This document shows positions 43,329 through 50,616 of a stretch of DNA of 64,000 nucleotides, one piece after another. The DNA lies in NCBI GenBank assembly GCA_964400355.1, contig CAYNTO010000006.1, positions 62,001 through 126,000 on the forward strand, given 5' to 3'. A program made the position numbers and the translations under genes. The notes under the pieces were generated by a model. The model worked only from the letters and a program-made list of their open reading frames with translations, was not told where the DNA came from and ran no database searches. Every line of letters starts with the position of its first letter. The stretch's first letter is position 1. Source of the stretch: JACKAL01 sp964400355. Lineage in GTDB: Bacteria; Bdellovibrionota; Bdellovibrionia; Bdellovibrionales; JAGQZY01.

Positions 43329-44354
43329 CTAAAAAGTATTCACGTCCACGATGGCGCGACCGGTGGTTTTGCCGGCAATCATCTGCTCCGCAAATCCAAC
43401 AATTTGATCGGCGGCCAAAGTTGCACTGAGCGCCCGTTCCCACTGGCAAGCGAGAGCACTGATCTCGGACCAAATGGTTTCGCGCAGTGGTCGCGGGCAA
43501 GTGCTCGAACTGATCCCCAAAAGGTTCACCCCGCGCAAAATAAACGGAAACACGGTGGTGTGGAGATCTGCACTTTTCGCAAGACCAATGGAGGCCACAC
43601 CGCCATGGGGCAAAATGCGCGGAAGAACAAACGATAAAATATCTCCACCCACGTTGTCGATCGCCGCCGCCCATTGAGCGCTTTCAAGAGAACGGGTTTT
43701 GCAATCGAGCTCTTTGATGTTCGTAAACACGTCCACTCCCAAAGATTGAAGGTAGGAGGCCTCTTCGGCCTTGCGCGACCAAGCCTCCACCTGATACCCG
43801 CGTTTTTTGAGCATAAGAACAGCGAGCGAACCGACCCCGCCGGTGGCGCCGGTGACGAGCACTGGGGCCGTTTCCGGTTTTAGCCCATTGTGCTCCAGTT
43901 GATGAAGTGCAAGGCCCGCTGTAAACCCGGCTGTGCCCAGGATCATGCACTCTCTGAGGGAGAGATTTTTAGGGCGTGCAATGACCGCGCTCGCAGGAAC
44001 ATCGATAAATTGCGAGAGACCACCATTTATCGTTTCGCCCAGTCCACACCCAGTAATGAGAACCTCCTCATTTGGCGAAAAGCCACGAGCGTTGCTTTCC
44101 ACCACGATTCCAGAGGCATCGATTCCCGGAGTTAGAGGCAGTGCCCGCAGAATTTTGCCGTTTCCAGTGATGGCCAATGCGTCTTTGTAATTGATCGATG
44201 AGTAGCGCACGCGCACCCGCACATGCTCGGGAGCCAGTGCGCCAAGGGCGGTGCTCTCCCATGAGCAAACAATGCTCTTAAAGTCGTTCACATCGCCAGA
44301 GGGGTTACTGGCCACAAGTTTTTTGCACGAGTTCAGAACTGTAGAATTCTCCAT
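43329..44354 (-). CDS. YhdH/AcuI-type quinone oxidoreductase (acrylyl-CoA reductase family)
   Basis: A 341-residue medium-chain dehydrogenase/reductase without the structural zinc cysteines. Motifs include SSINYKDALAITGNGKI (the YhdH/AcuI signature), PLTPGIDASGIV, and the NADPH site VTGATGGVGSLAVLML. AcuI reduces acrylyl-CoA to propionyl-CoA; other members reduce quinones. Given the mutase, hydratase and dehydrogenase genes nearby (33.7-38.7 kb), an acyl-CoA reductase role is plausible, though not proven. It is divergent from ffh, and the shared 166-base region holds the ffh promoter. Confidence 0.85.
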   Translation of the reverse strand: MENSTVLNSCKKLVASNPSGDVNDFKSIVCSWESTALGALAPEHVRVRVRYSSINYKDALAITGNGKILRALPLTPGIDASGIVVESNARGFSPNEEVLITGCGLGETINGGLSQFIDVPASAVIARPKNLSLRECMILGTAGFTAGLALHQLEHNGLKPETAPVLVTGATGGVGSLAVLMLKKRGYQVEAWSRKAEEASYLQSLGVDVFTNIKELDCKTRSLESAQWAAAIDNVGGDILSFVLPRILPHGGVASIGLAKSADLHTTVFPFILRGVNLLGISSSTCPRPLRETIWSEISALACQWERALSATLAADQIVGFAEQMIAGKTTGRAIVDVNTF

Positions 44355-44393
44355 AGGTTTATTTTACGACGTCTGGTCTATGGGGGCAACGCC

Positions 44394-44422
44394 TAGACAT
44401 CCTTGCCGCAAGCGAGTATAAA
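44394..44422 (+). promoter_or_regulatory. Sigma-70-type promoter of the ffh operon
   Basis: TAGACA (44394-44399), a 17-base spacer and TATAAA (44417-44422) each match the consensus at five of six positions. The predicted leader to the ffh ATG is about 90 bases. Confidence 0.7.
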
Positions 44423-44488
44423 AGAAGTCCTTCTCAAGGGTGCCTTAAAACTCGCAATCTCGCGCAAAGCGTCGCAGGCGAATTTATG

Positions 44489-44501
44489 CCCCCAAGGGGG
44501 G
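44489..44501 (+). promoter_or_regulatory. C/G hairpin next to the ffh ribosome site
   Basis: CCCCCAAGGGGGG (44489-44501) can form a tight four- to five-pair stem ten bases before the AAGGAG site of ffh, and may influence its translation. Confidence 0.35.
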
Positions 44502-44520
44502 ACACACCAAGGAGACACTC

Positions 44521-45870
44521 ATGTTTGAAAAACTCTCGGATCGACTGCTCAATAGTGTGCGCACGTTGCGCGGGCAAAAAAAGATCACCGAAGACAATGT
44601 TCAAGAGGCGATCAAAGAGATCCGCATGAGCTTGCTCGAAGCCGACGTGAACTTTAAAGTGGTAAAAACTTTTATCGACCGCGTAAAAGAAAAGGCGATC
44701 GGTCAGGACGTGGTGAAGGGCGTAGATCCGAGCCAACACTTCATCAAAATCGTCAATGACGAGTTGGTGGAGCTTCTCGGTGGCAAGACGGAAGAGCTCG
44801 ATGTGAGTCAGAAACCAACGGTGATCTTCCTCGTTGGTCTGCAAGGTGTGGGTAAAACCACCACGGCTGGAAAGCTGGCCAAGCATATTAAAACCAAACT
44901 TTCGAAAAATGTGGGAATGGCATCGGTGGACATTTATCGCCCGGCCGCCATTCAACAACTCCAACAGTTGGGTACCGAAGCCGGTGTTCCGGTGTTTTCT
45001 ACCGATTCCAAAAAGAAAGTATCAGAGTCCGCAAAAGAGATCCGCACTTGGATGCAGGCGCAAGATCTGGATGTGCTACTTGTGGACACCGCAGGTCGCT
45101 TACAGATCGATGCGGATTTGATGAATGAACTCAAAGATCTAAAAGCCACTTTCCAGCCGCAAGATGTGCTGCTTGTGGCCGATGCTATGCTCGGTCAACA
45201 GTCGGTGAATGTGGCTGAGGGATTTCACAAAGACGTGGGGATTACCGGATTGATACTGACCAAAATCGACGGTGATGCCCGCGGTGGTGCGGCACTCAGT
45301 ATTCGTGAAACGGTGGGTGTTCCCATCAAGTTCCTCGGCGTGGGCGAAAAGCAGGTGGCGCTCGAGGTGTTTCATCCAGACCGCTTGGCCTCGCGCATTT
45401 TAGATATGGGCGATGTGGTCAGCTTGGTCGAAAAGGCTCAAGAAGTGATCGATGAACAATCGGCCATGGAGTCGGCGCAAAAGATGATGTCGGGCGAGTT
45501 CACATTGGAGGATTTCCTGGCACAAATGCGCCAAATCAAAAAGCTGGGGAGCATGGAGGGAATTCTCAAGATGCTTCCAGGCATGGGACAGATGATGAAA
45601 CAAATGCAAGGCATGGCTCCGCCGGACGAGGAACTTAAAAAAATCGAGGCGATCATCTGCTCAATGACTCCGGCCGAGAGAAGAGATCACCGCATCATCA
45701 ATGGATCACGTACGGTGCGCATAGCCAAAGGCGCCGGGCGTCGTGTGCAGGACGTCAATAAGCTTTTAAAGCAGTTTGAGACGTCCAAGGCCATGATGAC
45801 AGGCCTTATGAAAATGGGTCTTGGCGGCAAGGGTGGCGGCTTTCCGGGTATGCCAAAATTTCCGTTTTAA
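44521..45870 (+). CDS. ffh: Signal recognition particle protein Ffh
   Basis: A 449-residue SRP54 GTPase. The N domain (1-90) has the ALLEADV-like helix (SLLEADVNFKVVK). The G domain has P-loop GLQGVGKTTT (106-115), DTAGRLQIDADLM and TKIDGDARGGAALS. The methionine-rich M domain (from about 328) contains KMLPGMGQMMKQMQGM for signal-peptide binding and the RNA-binding SGRG-equivalent INGSRTVRIAKGAG. It brings nascent membrane proteins to FtsY. The ribosome site is AAGGAGA. It is the first gene of the translation cluster, separated from rpsP by 181 bases. Confidence 0.98.
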   Translation: MFEKLSDRLLNSVRTLRGQKKITEDNVQEAIKEIRMSLLEADVNFKVVKTFIDRVKEKAIGQDVVKGVDPSQHFIKIVNDELVELLGGKTEELDVSQKPTVIFLVGLQGVGKTTTAGKLAKHIKTKLSKNVGMASVDIYRPAAIQQLQQLGTEAGVPVFSTDSKKKVSESAKEIRTWMQAQDLDVLLVDTAGRLQIDADLMNELKDLKATFQPQDVLLVADAMLGQQSVNVAEGFHKDVGITGLILTKIDGDARGGAALSIRETVGVPIKFLGVGEKQVALEVFHPDRLASRILDMGDVVSLVEKAQEVIDEQSAMESAQKMMSGEFTLEDFLAQMRQIKKLGSMEGILKMLPGMGQMMKQMQGMAPPDEELKKIEAIICSMTPAERRDHRIINGSRTVRIAKGAGRRVQDVNKLLKQFETSKAMMTGLMKMGLGGKGGGFPGMPKFPF

Positions 45871-46051
45871 TCACACAATTTCCGTTTAGTTTACACGCCT
45901 GTGAACTCTAAAACTGACGATTTTACCGAGGTTTAACGAAATTCCTTCAGGGCACTCTGTGATTTCTCCGTAGGGTGTTAGAATTCCCTTGATGATTGCT
46001 TTGAATCTCGGTACATCCTTAACCTTATCGTACAACACAGTTGAGGTTTTA

Positions 46052-46303
46052 ATGGTTGTTATTAGACTTGCTCGCTATGGAGCAAAAAAAGTTCCTAAAT
46101 ATCGTATTCTTGTTGCAGATTCTCGTCGTTGGAGAAACGGCCGCTTTCTAGAGAATCTGGGTTACTACAACCCGAATCCGTCGGGACAGGATAAAAAACT
46201 CGTATTTGACCTCGCAAAGGCGAAAGAGTGGATCAGCAAAGGTGCACAACCGTCTGATCGTGTCCAAACACTTATTAAAATGTCAGAGACCGGCGCTGTT
46301 TAA
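46052..46303 (+). CDS. rpsP: Ribosomal protein bS16
   Basis: An 83-residue small-subunit protein. The N-terminus VVIRLARYGAKKVPKYRIL and the central RRWRNGRFLENLGYYNPNP are unmistakable for bS16. The ATG at 46052 is chosen because GAGG lies upstream and the bS16 N-terminus begins there; the frame stays open back to 45989 but that is leader. It is an assembly protein of the 30S body. It heads the conserved series rpsP-khpA-rimM-trmD-rplS. Confidence 0.98.
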   Translation: MVVIRLARYGAKKVPKYRILVADSRRWRNGRFLENLGYYNPNPSGQDKKLVFDLAKAKEWISKGAQPSDRVQTLIKMSETGAV

Positions 46304-46342
46304 GCGCCTTCTGCAGAAAACAACCATTCAGGAGAATAATAA

Positions 46343-46594
46343 ATGGGTTACGATCCTTCCAGTCTTAAAGACCTTGTGGATTTTATGGCGAGATCACTCG
46401 TCGATGCCCCGGACAAAGTTTCAGTAAACGAAGTTGCCGGCGAGCAAACAACGGTGGTTGAGCTCACAGTTGCTAAAGAAGATCTCGGCAAAGTGATTGG
46501 CAAACAAGGCCGTACCGCTAAATCCATGCGTACGATCTTAAATGCTGCGAGCACCAAGCTGAGCAAGAGAAGCGTTCTTGAAATCATGGAATAG
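46343..46594 (+). CDS. khpA: KH-domain RNA-binding protein KhpA
   Basis: An 83-residue single KH domain protein. The GxxG loop is present as VIGKQGRTAKSMRTIL, and the protein has the length and position of KhpA/YlqC, between rpsP and rimM. In other bacteria KhpA pairs with KhpB and binds many RNAs, affecting cell division and small-RNA control. Its ribosome site (AGGAGAA) is good. A perfect intrinsic terminator begins about 20 bases after the stop, so most transcripts may end here. Confidence 0.95.
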   Translation: MGYDPSSLKDLVDFMARSLVDAPDKVSVNEVAGEQTTVVELTVAKEDLGKVIGKQGRTAKSMRTILNAASTKLSKRSVLEIME

Positions 46595-46615
46595 TCCAAG
46601 GTTTAAGAATCCAAC

Positions 46616-46638
46616 AAAGGCGCCGCGAGCGCCTTTTT
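46616..46638 (+). terminator. Intrinsic terminator between khpA and rimM
   Basis: AAAGGCGC (46616-46623), loop CGCGA, GCGCCTTT (46629-46636), then TT-G-TTTTT. It ends only about a dozen bases before the rimM ATG, so it may act as an attenuator inside the operon. Confidence 0.85.
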
Positions 46639-46651
46639 GTTTTTGTACCCG

Positions 46652-47236
46652 ATGAAACATCTGAGGATATCCCAACCTCCATCTTACTCTGAATCAGAGC
46701 TGTACCAGATCGGCTATGTTCATTCGACTCAAGGCCTCAAAGGGGATATTTTCATCGTACTTAAGTCAACAGACATTGCATGGTTCGACCAATGGGAAGA
46801 TCTCATTCTTAAGGCGTCGTCGACAAAGGCGCCGCAGAATTCCTTCATGTCGTTTGAAATCGAAAACTTAAGAGAACACAAAAAGCAGGGCAGAAAAGGC
46901 GTGGTCGCTCGTCTGTTTGATTTAGAGAGCTGCAACGATGTGGAAGCGCTGGTGGGCCACGAGGTGTGGATCCCGAAATCGTTTATGGAATCCAAAGAAG
47001 GCGAAAACTTTTTCCTCGCCGAACTCCTCAACTTTCAAGTCATCGATGTGGCAGCAGGCCCGATTGGGCAAATCGTGGGATTCTCCACGAACGGCGTTCA
47101 AGATTTGCTCGAGGTGAAGTCCGCAGAGGGAAAAGAGTACCTGATCCCTCTCGTAAAAGCGTTCATCGATCGCATCGACAACAGCGAAAAAACTATTTAC
47201 ATGAAAATTCCAGAGGGCTTGCTCGACTTGGCGTGA
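46652..47236 (+). CDS. rimM: 16S rRNA processing protein RimM
   Basis: A 194-residue ribosome maturation factor for the head of the 30S subunit. The N-terminal RimM domain begins at YQIGYVHSTQGLKGDIFI (about 18-35), and the C-terminal PRC-barrel has GQIVGFSTNGVQDLLEVK and EYLIPLVKAFIDRID. The ATG at 46652 lies just after a terminator and has no clear ribosome site, and there is an extra 15-residue N-terminal tail, so the exact start is open (a TTG at 46637 sits inside the terminator). It precedes trmD by 16 bases. Confidence 0.93.
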   Translation: MKHLRISQPPSYSESELYQIGYVHSTQGLKGDIFIVLKSTDIAWFDQWEDLILKASSTKAPQNSFMSFEIENLREHKKQGRKGVVARLFDLESCNDVEALVGHEVWIPKSFMESKEGENFFLAELLNFQVIDVAAGPIGQIVGFSTNGVQDLLEVKSAEGKEYLIPLVKAFIDRIDNSEKTIYMKIPEGLLDLA

Positions 47237-47252
47237 TGCTTTAGAACAAAGC

Positions 47253-48047
47253 ATGCGTTTTAGCGTGATCACCGTATTTCCAAAAATGATTCAGGACGCC
47301 CTTAAGTGGGGCGTGGTGGGTAAGGCGTTAGAAAAAAACATCTTTGCGGTCGATACTGTAAACCCCCGCGATTTTACTGCCGATGTTCATAAAACTGTCG
47401 ACGACCGGCCCTTCGGTGGCGGCGACGGCATGGTAATGATTTTCGATCCGCTCGCGCAGTCGTGCGCAAGCATTGCGGAATTTGCGAAGGCCAAGAAAAT
47501 TTTTCTTTCCCCTGCGGGGAAACTTCTCAATGAGGCGATGGTGCAAAAACTTGCCGAGGAAAAACACATCGTGCTTTTGAGTGGCCGTTACGGCGGAGTG
47601 GACCAGCGGGTGATCGATCATTTTGATTTTGAGTGCGTGTCTGTTGGCGATTACGTGTTGAGTGGGGGCGAGGTGCCGGCGCTCGCGTTGATCGATGCGG
47701 TGGTGCGCAAACTTCCTGGAGTGCTCGGACATGCGGAATCGGCGTCGCAAGATTCACTCGCTGGAGATAACGGGCTTGAGGCTCCCATGTTCACGCGCCC
47801 GCGTGAGAACATAGGAGGGAAAGTTCCCGAAATGCTTCTCTCGGGCGATCACAAAAAAATGGCGGAATATCGCCGGTGGGTGGGGCTGTTACTGACGATT
47901 CAAAATCGTCCCGAGCTTTTGAAGACGCCGCTGACCGATTCGGAGACTTTGAAACTAAAATCTTATATAAAAACTTTGCCGCGCGAGGAATTGCTCCTCT
48001 GCGGAGTTGAAGAACAATTCCTAGAAGGGTTTTTAAATGGCCATTGA
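47253..48047 (+). CDS. trmD: tRNA (guanine37-N1)-methyltransferase TrmD
   Basis: A 264-residue SPOUT-class enzyme that methylates G37 of tRNAs to prevent frameshifting. The start RFSVITVFPKMI, the DDRPFGGGDGMVM loop, LLSGRYGGVDQR and the knot region (SVGDYVLSGGEVPALALIDA) are typical, and C-terminal residues (PEMLLSGDHKKMAEYRR) bind tRNA. Length is normal. Its end overlaps the following methyltransferase gene by 11 bases, so the two are coupled. Confidence 0.98.
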   Translation: MRFSVITVFPKMIQDALKWGVVGKALEKNIFAVDTVNPRDFTADVHKTVDDRPFGGGDGMVMIFDPLAQSCASIAEFAKAKKIFLSPAGKLLNEAMVQKLAEEKHIVLLSGRYGGVDQRVIDHFDFECVSVGDYVLSGGEVPALALIDAVVRKLPGVLGHAESASQDSLAGDNGLEAPMFTRPRENIGGKVPEMLLSGDHKKMAEYRRWVGLLLTIQNRPELLKTPLTDSETLKLKSYIKTLPREELLLCGVEEQFLEGFLNGH

Positions 48048-48594
48048 GCTTGCTGTGGGACTTGTCCACTATCCTATTCTCGATCGTGCGGGCTCCACCG
48101 TGGCCACCAACGTGACCAACTTTGATATCCACGATATCGCTCGCGCGTGCCGGGTGTATGGCGTGGAGAACTATTTTATTATTCATCCCTCCCGCGAGCA
48201 GCAAATGTTTGTCTCCCGTGTTCTCGATCATTGGAGAGTGGGGCCCGGTGCAAAATTAAATCCCAAACGCAAAAGTGCGCTGGAGCCTGTAAAAACTGCC
48301 GAGAGCCTCGAGGATGCCCTCCGCCAGTGGGGAAAGCCTGGAGCCCGCGTAGTGACCACGCATGCGCGCGAAACGTCCAAATGGCAAAAGGTGGGCTTTC
48401 AGGAGCTCCGTGCCCAACTGCCCGAAAAACCGCACTTTTTAGTATTCGGTACCGGCTCAGGCCTTGCCGATTCGGTGTTCGATAGCTGTGATCTATTATT
48501 GGAGCCGATACGCGGTGCTTCCAAAGACGATTATCGACACCTTTCGGTCCGATCTGCTGTAAGTATCTGTCTTGACCGCCTCATGGGGTCATGA
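48037..48594 (+). CDS. SPOUT-type RNA methyltransferase (PF09936-like)
   Basis: A 185-residue protein between trmD and rplS. The start ELAVGLVHYPILDRAG and the FGTGSGLADSVFDSCD loop, with RHLSVRSAVSICLDRL at the C-terminus, resemble the SAM-dependent RNA methyltransferase family PF09936, which other bacteria such as Aquifex and deltaproteobacteria carry at the same place. The last part has the knot-like pattern of SPOUT enzymes. The RNA target is not known to me. It overlaps trmD by 11 bases and shares the operon. Confidence 0.8.
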   Translation: MAIELAVGLVHYPILDRAGSTVATNVTNFDIHDIARACRVYGVENYFIIHPSREQQMFVSRVLDHWRVGPGAKLNPKRKSALEPVKTAESLEDALRQWGKPGARVVTTHARETSKWQKVGFQELRAQLPEKPHFLVFGTGSGLADSVFDSCDLLLEPIRGASKDDYRHLSVRSAVSICLDRLMGS

Positions 48595-48628
48595 TAGAAA
48601 ATCGCCTTTGTTCAAGGAGTTAAGTCAA

Positions 48629-49087
48629 ATGACGAACGTGATCGCAAAAGCTGTTGCCAGCAAAAATGTTAAGAAAAACTTCCCGAAATTCCGCGCCGGT
48701 GACACCGTTGAGGTATCCGTTCTCGTTAAAGAAGGCGAAAAAGAAAGAACGCAGTTGTACAAAGGCGTTGTTGTGAAGATGAAAGGTCACGGTGTTGCCC
48801 GTTCCTTTACTGTTCGCAAAATTTCTGATGGTGTGGGTGTTGAGCGTACATTTCCATTCGTAAGCCCCATTGTCGAAAAAATTCAAGTTGTAGCTCAGGG
48901 TAAAGTTCGCCGCGCGAAACTTTATTTTCTTCGCAAACTGGAAGGTAAAGCTGCGAAACTCGAGTCGGAGCTGGTGTCTCAAGAGGACACTCGTACGGCT
49001 GAAGAGATTCAGGCGGAGAACGAAAAGAAAGCCGCTCGTAAAGCTGAGAACGCTAAGAAGTCTGCTGCTGGCAAAAAGAAGAAATAA
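48629..49087 (+). CDS. rplS: Ribosomal protein bL19 with C-terminal extension
   Basis: A 152-residue bL19. The core (residues 14-112) has FPKFRAGDTVEVSVLVKEGEK, YKGVVVKMKGHGVARSFTVR and VGVERTFPFVSPIVEKI, leaving no doubt. The usual length is about 115 residues; here about 35 more residues follow, rich in alanine, lysine and glutamate (EEIQAENEKKAARKAENAKK and a lysine tail). The ATG at 48629 follows AAGGAG. bL19 sits at the 30S-50S interface. The gene is followed 11 bases later by rnhB. Confidence 0.97.
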   Translation: MTNVIAKAVASKNVKKNFPKFRAGDTVEVSVLVKEGEKERTQLYKGVVVKMKGHGVARSFTVRKISDGVGVERTFPFVSPIVEKIQVVAQGKVRRAKLYFLRKLEGKAAKLESELVSQEDTRTAEEIQAENEKKAARKAENAKKSAAGKKKK

Positions 49088-49098
49088 TCTCTTTCTAA

Positions 49099-49749
49099 AT
49101 GTCCAAATCCAAAAAAATGATTTACCCCATTTACGAATGGGGTAAAGAGACCGCACCCGTTGTCGGTGTGGATGAAGCCGGCCGTGGGTGTCTAGCAGGT
49201 CCAGTGTATGCCGGCGCCGTGGTCTTGTGCGAAGACATCGATCCCCTCCAATTCACCGATTCGAAACTTCTGTCCGCAAAAGAGCGTGATCGTTTGTTTG
49301 ATATCATTATAGCGAAGTGCAAATTTGGCGTGGGTTTTGCGACTGCTGAAGAAGTCGATACGTTGAATATTCATCAGGCTGGATTCTTAGCGATGAAGCG
49401 CGCGCTCAAGCACTTGGTGGCCGCGCACTCTGTAATGCCTATGGGTACCATCATTGTCGACGGAAAGTTTACCATTCCAAAATTAAAAACGAAACAGCTC
49501 GCTCTCGTTAAGGGTGATCTGCGCGCGGCTCCGGTAGCAGCGGCATCAATTATCGCCAAGGTTTCGCGCGATCGTTGGTGTGTGGAAATGGCGGCGAAAT
49601 ATCCGCAGTATGGGTTTGATGTTCACAAAGGTTACGCCACAGAGGTGCATCGCACGGCTATTGCCACGTTTGGGCCCACCAAGCTCCATCGCTTCAGTTT
49701 CGCAGGCGTGCGCGAACACGTTAAACTTTCGCGCGAAGCATGCCCTTGA
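49099..49749 (+). CDS. rnhB: Ribonuclease HII
   Basis: A 216-residue enzyme that removes ribonucleotides misincorporated in DNA and RNA from hybrids. VVGVDEAGRGCLAGPVYAGA (about 19-38) supplies the D-E pair and the GRG motif; IVDGKFTIP gives a further aspartate and AAASIIAKVSRDRW the fourth acidic region; YPQYGFDVHKGYAT is the C-terminal motif. The start follows 11 bases after rplS without a strong ribosome site. Its 3' end overlaps the frame of yraN. Confidence 0.97.
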   Translation: MSKSKKMIYPIYEWGKETAPVVGVDEAGRGCLAGPVYAGAVVLCEDIDPLQFTDSKLLSAKERDRLFDIIIAKCKFGVGFATAEEVDTLNIHQAGFLAMKRALKHLVAAHSVMPMGTIIVDGKFTIPKLKTKQLALVKGDLRAAPVAAASIIAKVSRDRWCVEMAAKYPQYGFDVHKGYATEVHRTAIATFGPTKLHRFSFAGVREHVKLSREACP

Positions 49750-50053
49750 GTGTGAACGCCGCGTTCTTCATTACTACCTTCAGCTAAAATACCAATTGCT
49801 TTATCACCGCACCAAAATTGCCGGCGTGGAGCTCGATCTGGTTTTGCTGTCTCCGGCGGGGCGGGTGGTGTGTGTAGAGGTAAAGTCCAATGATGCTGGG
49901 TGGTCCATCGCTGATCGCATCACGCGCACGCAGCTGGTGCGCTTGTTCCGCGCACAGCAGAGCTTGGCCGAATGGCTAAAGGAGCCGGTGAGCACAGAGA
50001 TTGTATTGAGCGGACAGGCGGTGGAAATTTACTATTTAAAGGATCTGTTGTGA
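49670..50053 (+). CDS. yraN: YraN-family endonuclease-like protein (start uncertain)
   Basis: A YraN/UPF0102 protein. The recognisable part begins around 49721 with ALECERRVLHYYLQLKYQLL, and the nuclease-like core follows as VELDLVLLSPAGRVVCVEVKS, matching E-I-D-L...V-F-V-E-V-K. The position after rnhB is the usual one. No ATG or GTG lies near the expected start: in frame there is a TTG at 49670, giving a family-like length of 127 residues but overlapping rnhB by 80 bases, and ATGs at 49619 and 49580 with larger overlaps. Either a rare start is used or there is a small sequence error here. Function unknown; a restriction-enzyme-like fold is expected. Confidence 0.7.
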   Translation: MGPPSSIASVSQACANTLNFRAKHALECERRVLHYYLQLKYQLLYHRTKIAGVELDLVLLSPAGRVVCVEVKSNDAGWSIADRITRTQLVRLFRAQQSLAEWLKEPVSTEIVLSGQAVEIYYLKDLL

Positions 50054-50089
50054 GTCGTTTCCTTATTGCCAGTTTCAGTTTCCTGCGAG

Positions 50090-50144
50090 GTCGTTTCCCT
50101 GGGGAAGTGAGCGTGTGCATCCCAGTTACAAAATGCTCGGCAAC
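50090..50144 (+). repeat. 55-bp end repeat, left copy
   Basis: Identical to 50245-50299. It ends exactly at the first N. The exact 55-base match on both sides of a run of Ns fits contig ends sharing one k-mer, not a biological repeat. Confidence 0.9.
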
Positions 50145-50244
50145 NNNNNNNNNNNNNNNNNNNNNNNNNNNNNNNNNNNNNNNNNNNNNNNNNNNNNNNN
50201 NNNNNNNNNNNNNNNNNNNNNNNNNNNNNNNNNNNNNNNNNNNN
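50145..50244. other. Scaffold gap of 100 Ns
   Basis: Exactly 100 unknown bases, the standard placeholder for a gap of unknown size. Together with the flanks, the gene-free stretch runs from 50054 to 50298; nothing else is recognisable there, apart from GTCGTTTCC occurring at 50053-50061 and again at 50090. Confidence 0.98.
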
Positions 50245-50299
50245 GTCGTTTCCCTGGGGAAGTGAGCGTGTGCATCCCAGTTACAAAATGCTCGGCAAC
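50245..50299 (+). repeat. 55-bp end repeat, right copy
   Basis: Identical to 50090-50144. Its last base is the first base of the reverse-strand stop codon of the next gene. Confidence 0.9.
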
Positions 50300-50613
50300 T
50301 ATTTCTTCGCCGCTGGCAAATCTTCTAACTTGCAGGAGCCGTTCACGCACTTTGCAACGGAGTTTTCGTTGTGGAGCTTTTCTTTTTCTGAGAGTTCTTT
50401 GCACATGGACATGGAGTCCATCTTTTTGGAGAATACTTCGAAATCTTTTATAAATTTTTTGTTGATGGAGTCTTTGCGATTGCAGAGGCCGTTGACCTTC
50501 ATGCAATCGTCGTCGGAGTTGCACGTGAGCCACTCTTTGCCGAATTGGGCGTGGGCCGAGGTGCTCATGAGAGCGACCGCAAAAAATAAAATGCTAAAAA
50601 AAGATTTCATCAT
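50299..50613 (-). CDS. Small secreted cysteine-containing protein, unknown
   Basis: A 104-residue protein with a signal peptide (residues 1-22, ending SAHA; either of two adjacent ATGs may be used). The mature 80 residues hold five cysteines (in LTCNSDDDCMKVNGLC, MCKEL and KCVNGSCKL, six if each is counted), a spacing suggesting a compact disulfide-bonded extracytoplasmic domain. The C-x5-C-x6-C start recalls small EGF-like or scorpion-toxin-like knots, but I recognise no family. It begins only four bases after the LptD stop and is probably co-transcribed with it. Confidence 0.7.
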   Translation of the reverse strand: MMKSFFSILFFAVALMSTSAHAQFGKEWLTCNSDDDCMKVNGLCNRKDSINKKFIKDFEVFSKKMDSMSMCKELSEKEKLHNENSVAKCVNGSCKLEDLPAAKK

Positions 50614-50616
50614 AAA

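Noticed and set aside
50090..50299. The 55-bp repeats as a CRISPR, attachment-site or transposon end
   Set aside because: Exact identity ending at the N run and only two copies fit an assembly k-mer better than any mobile element; no integrase, transposase or spacer series is present.
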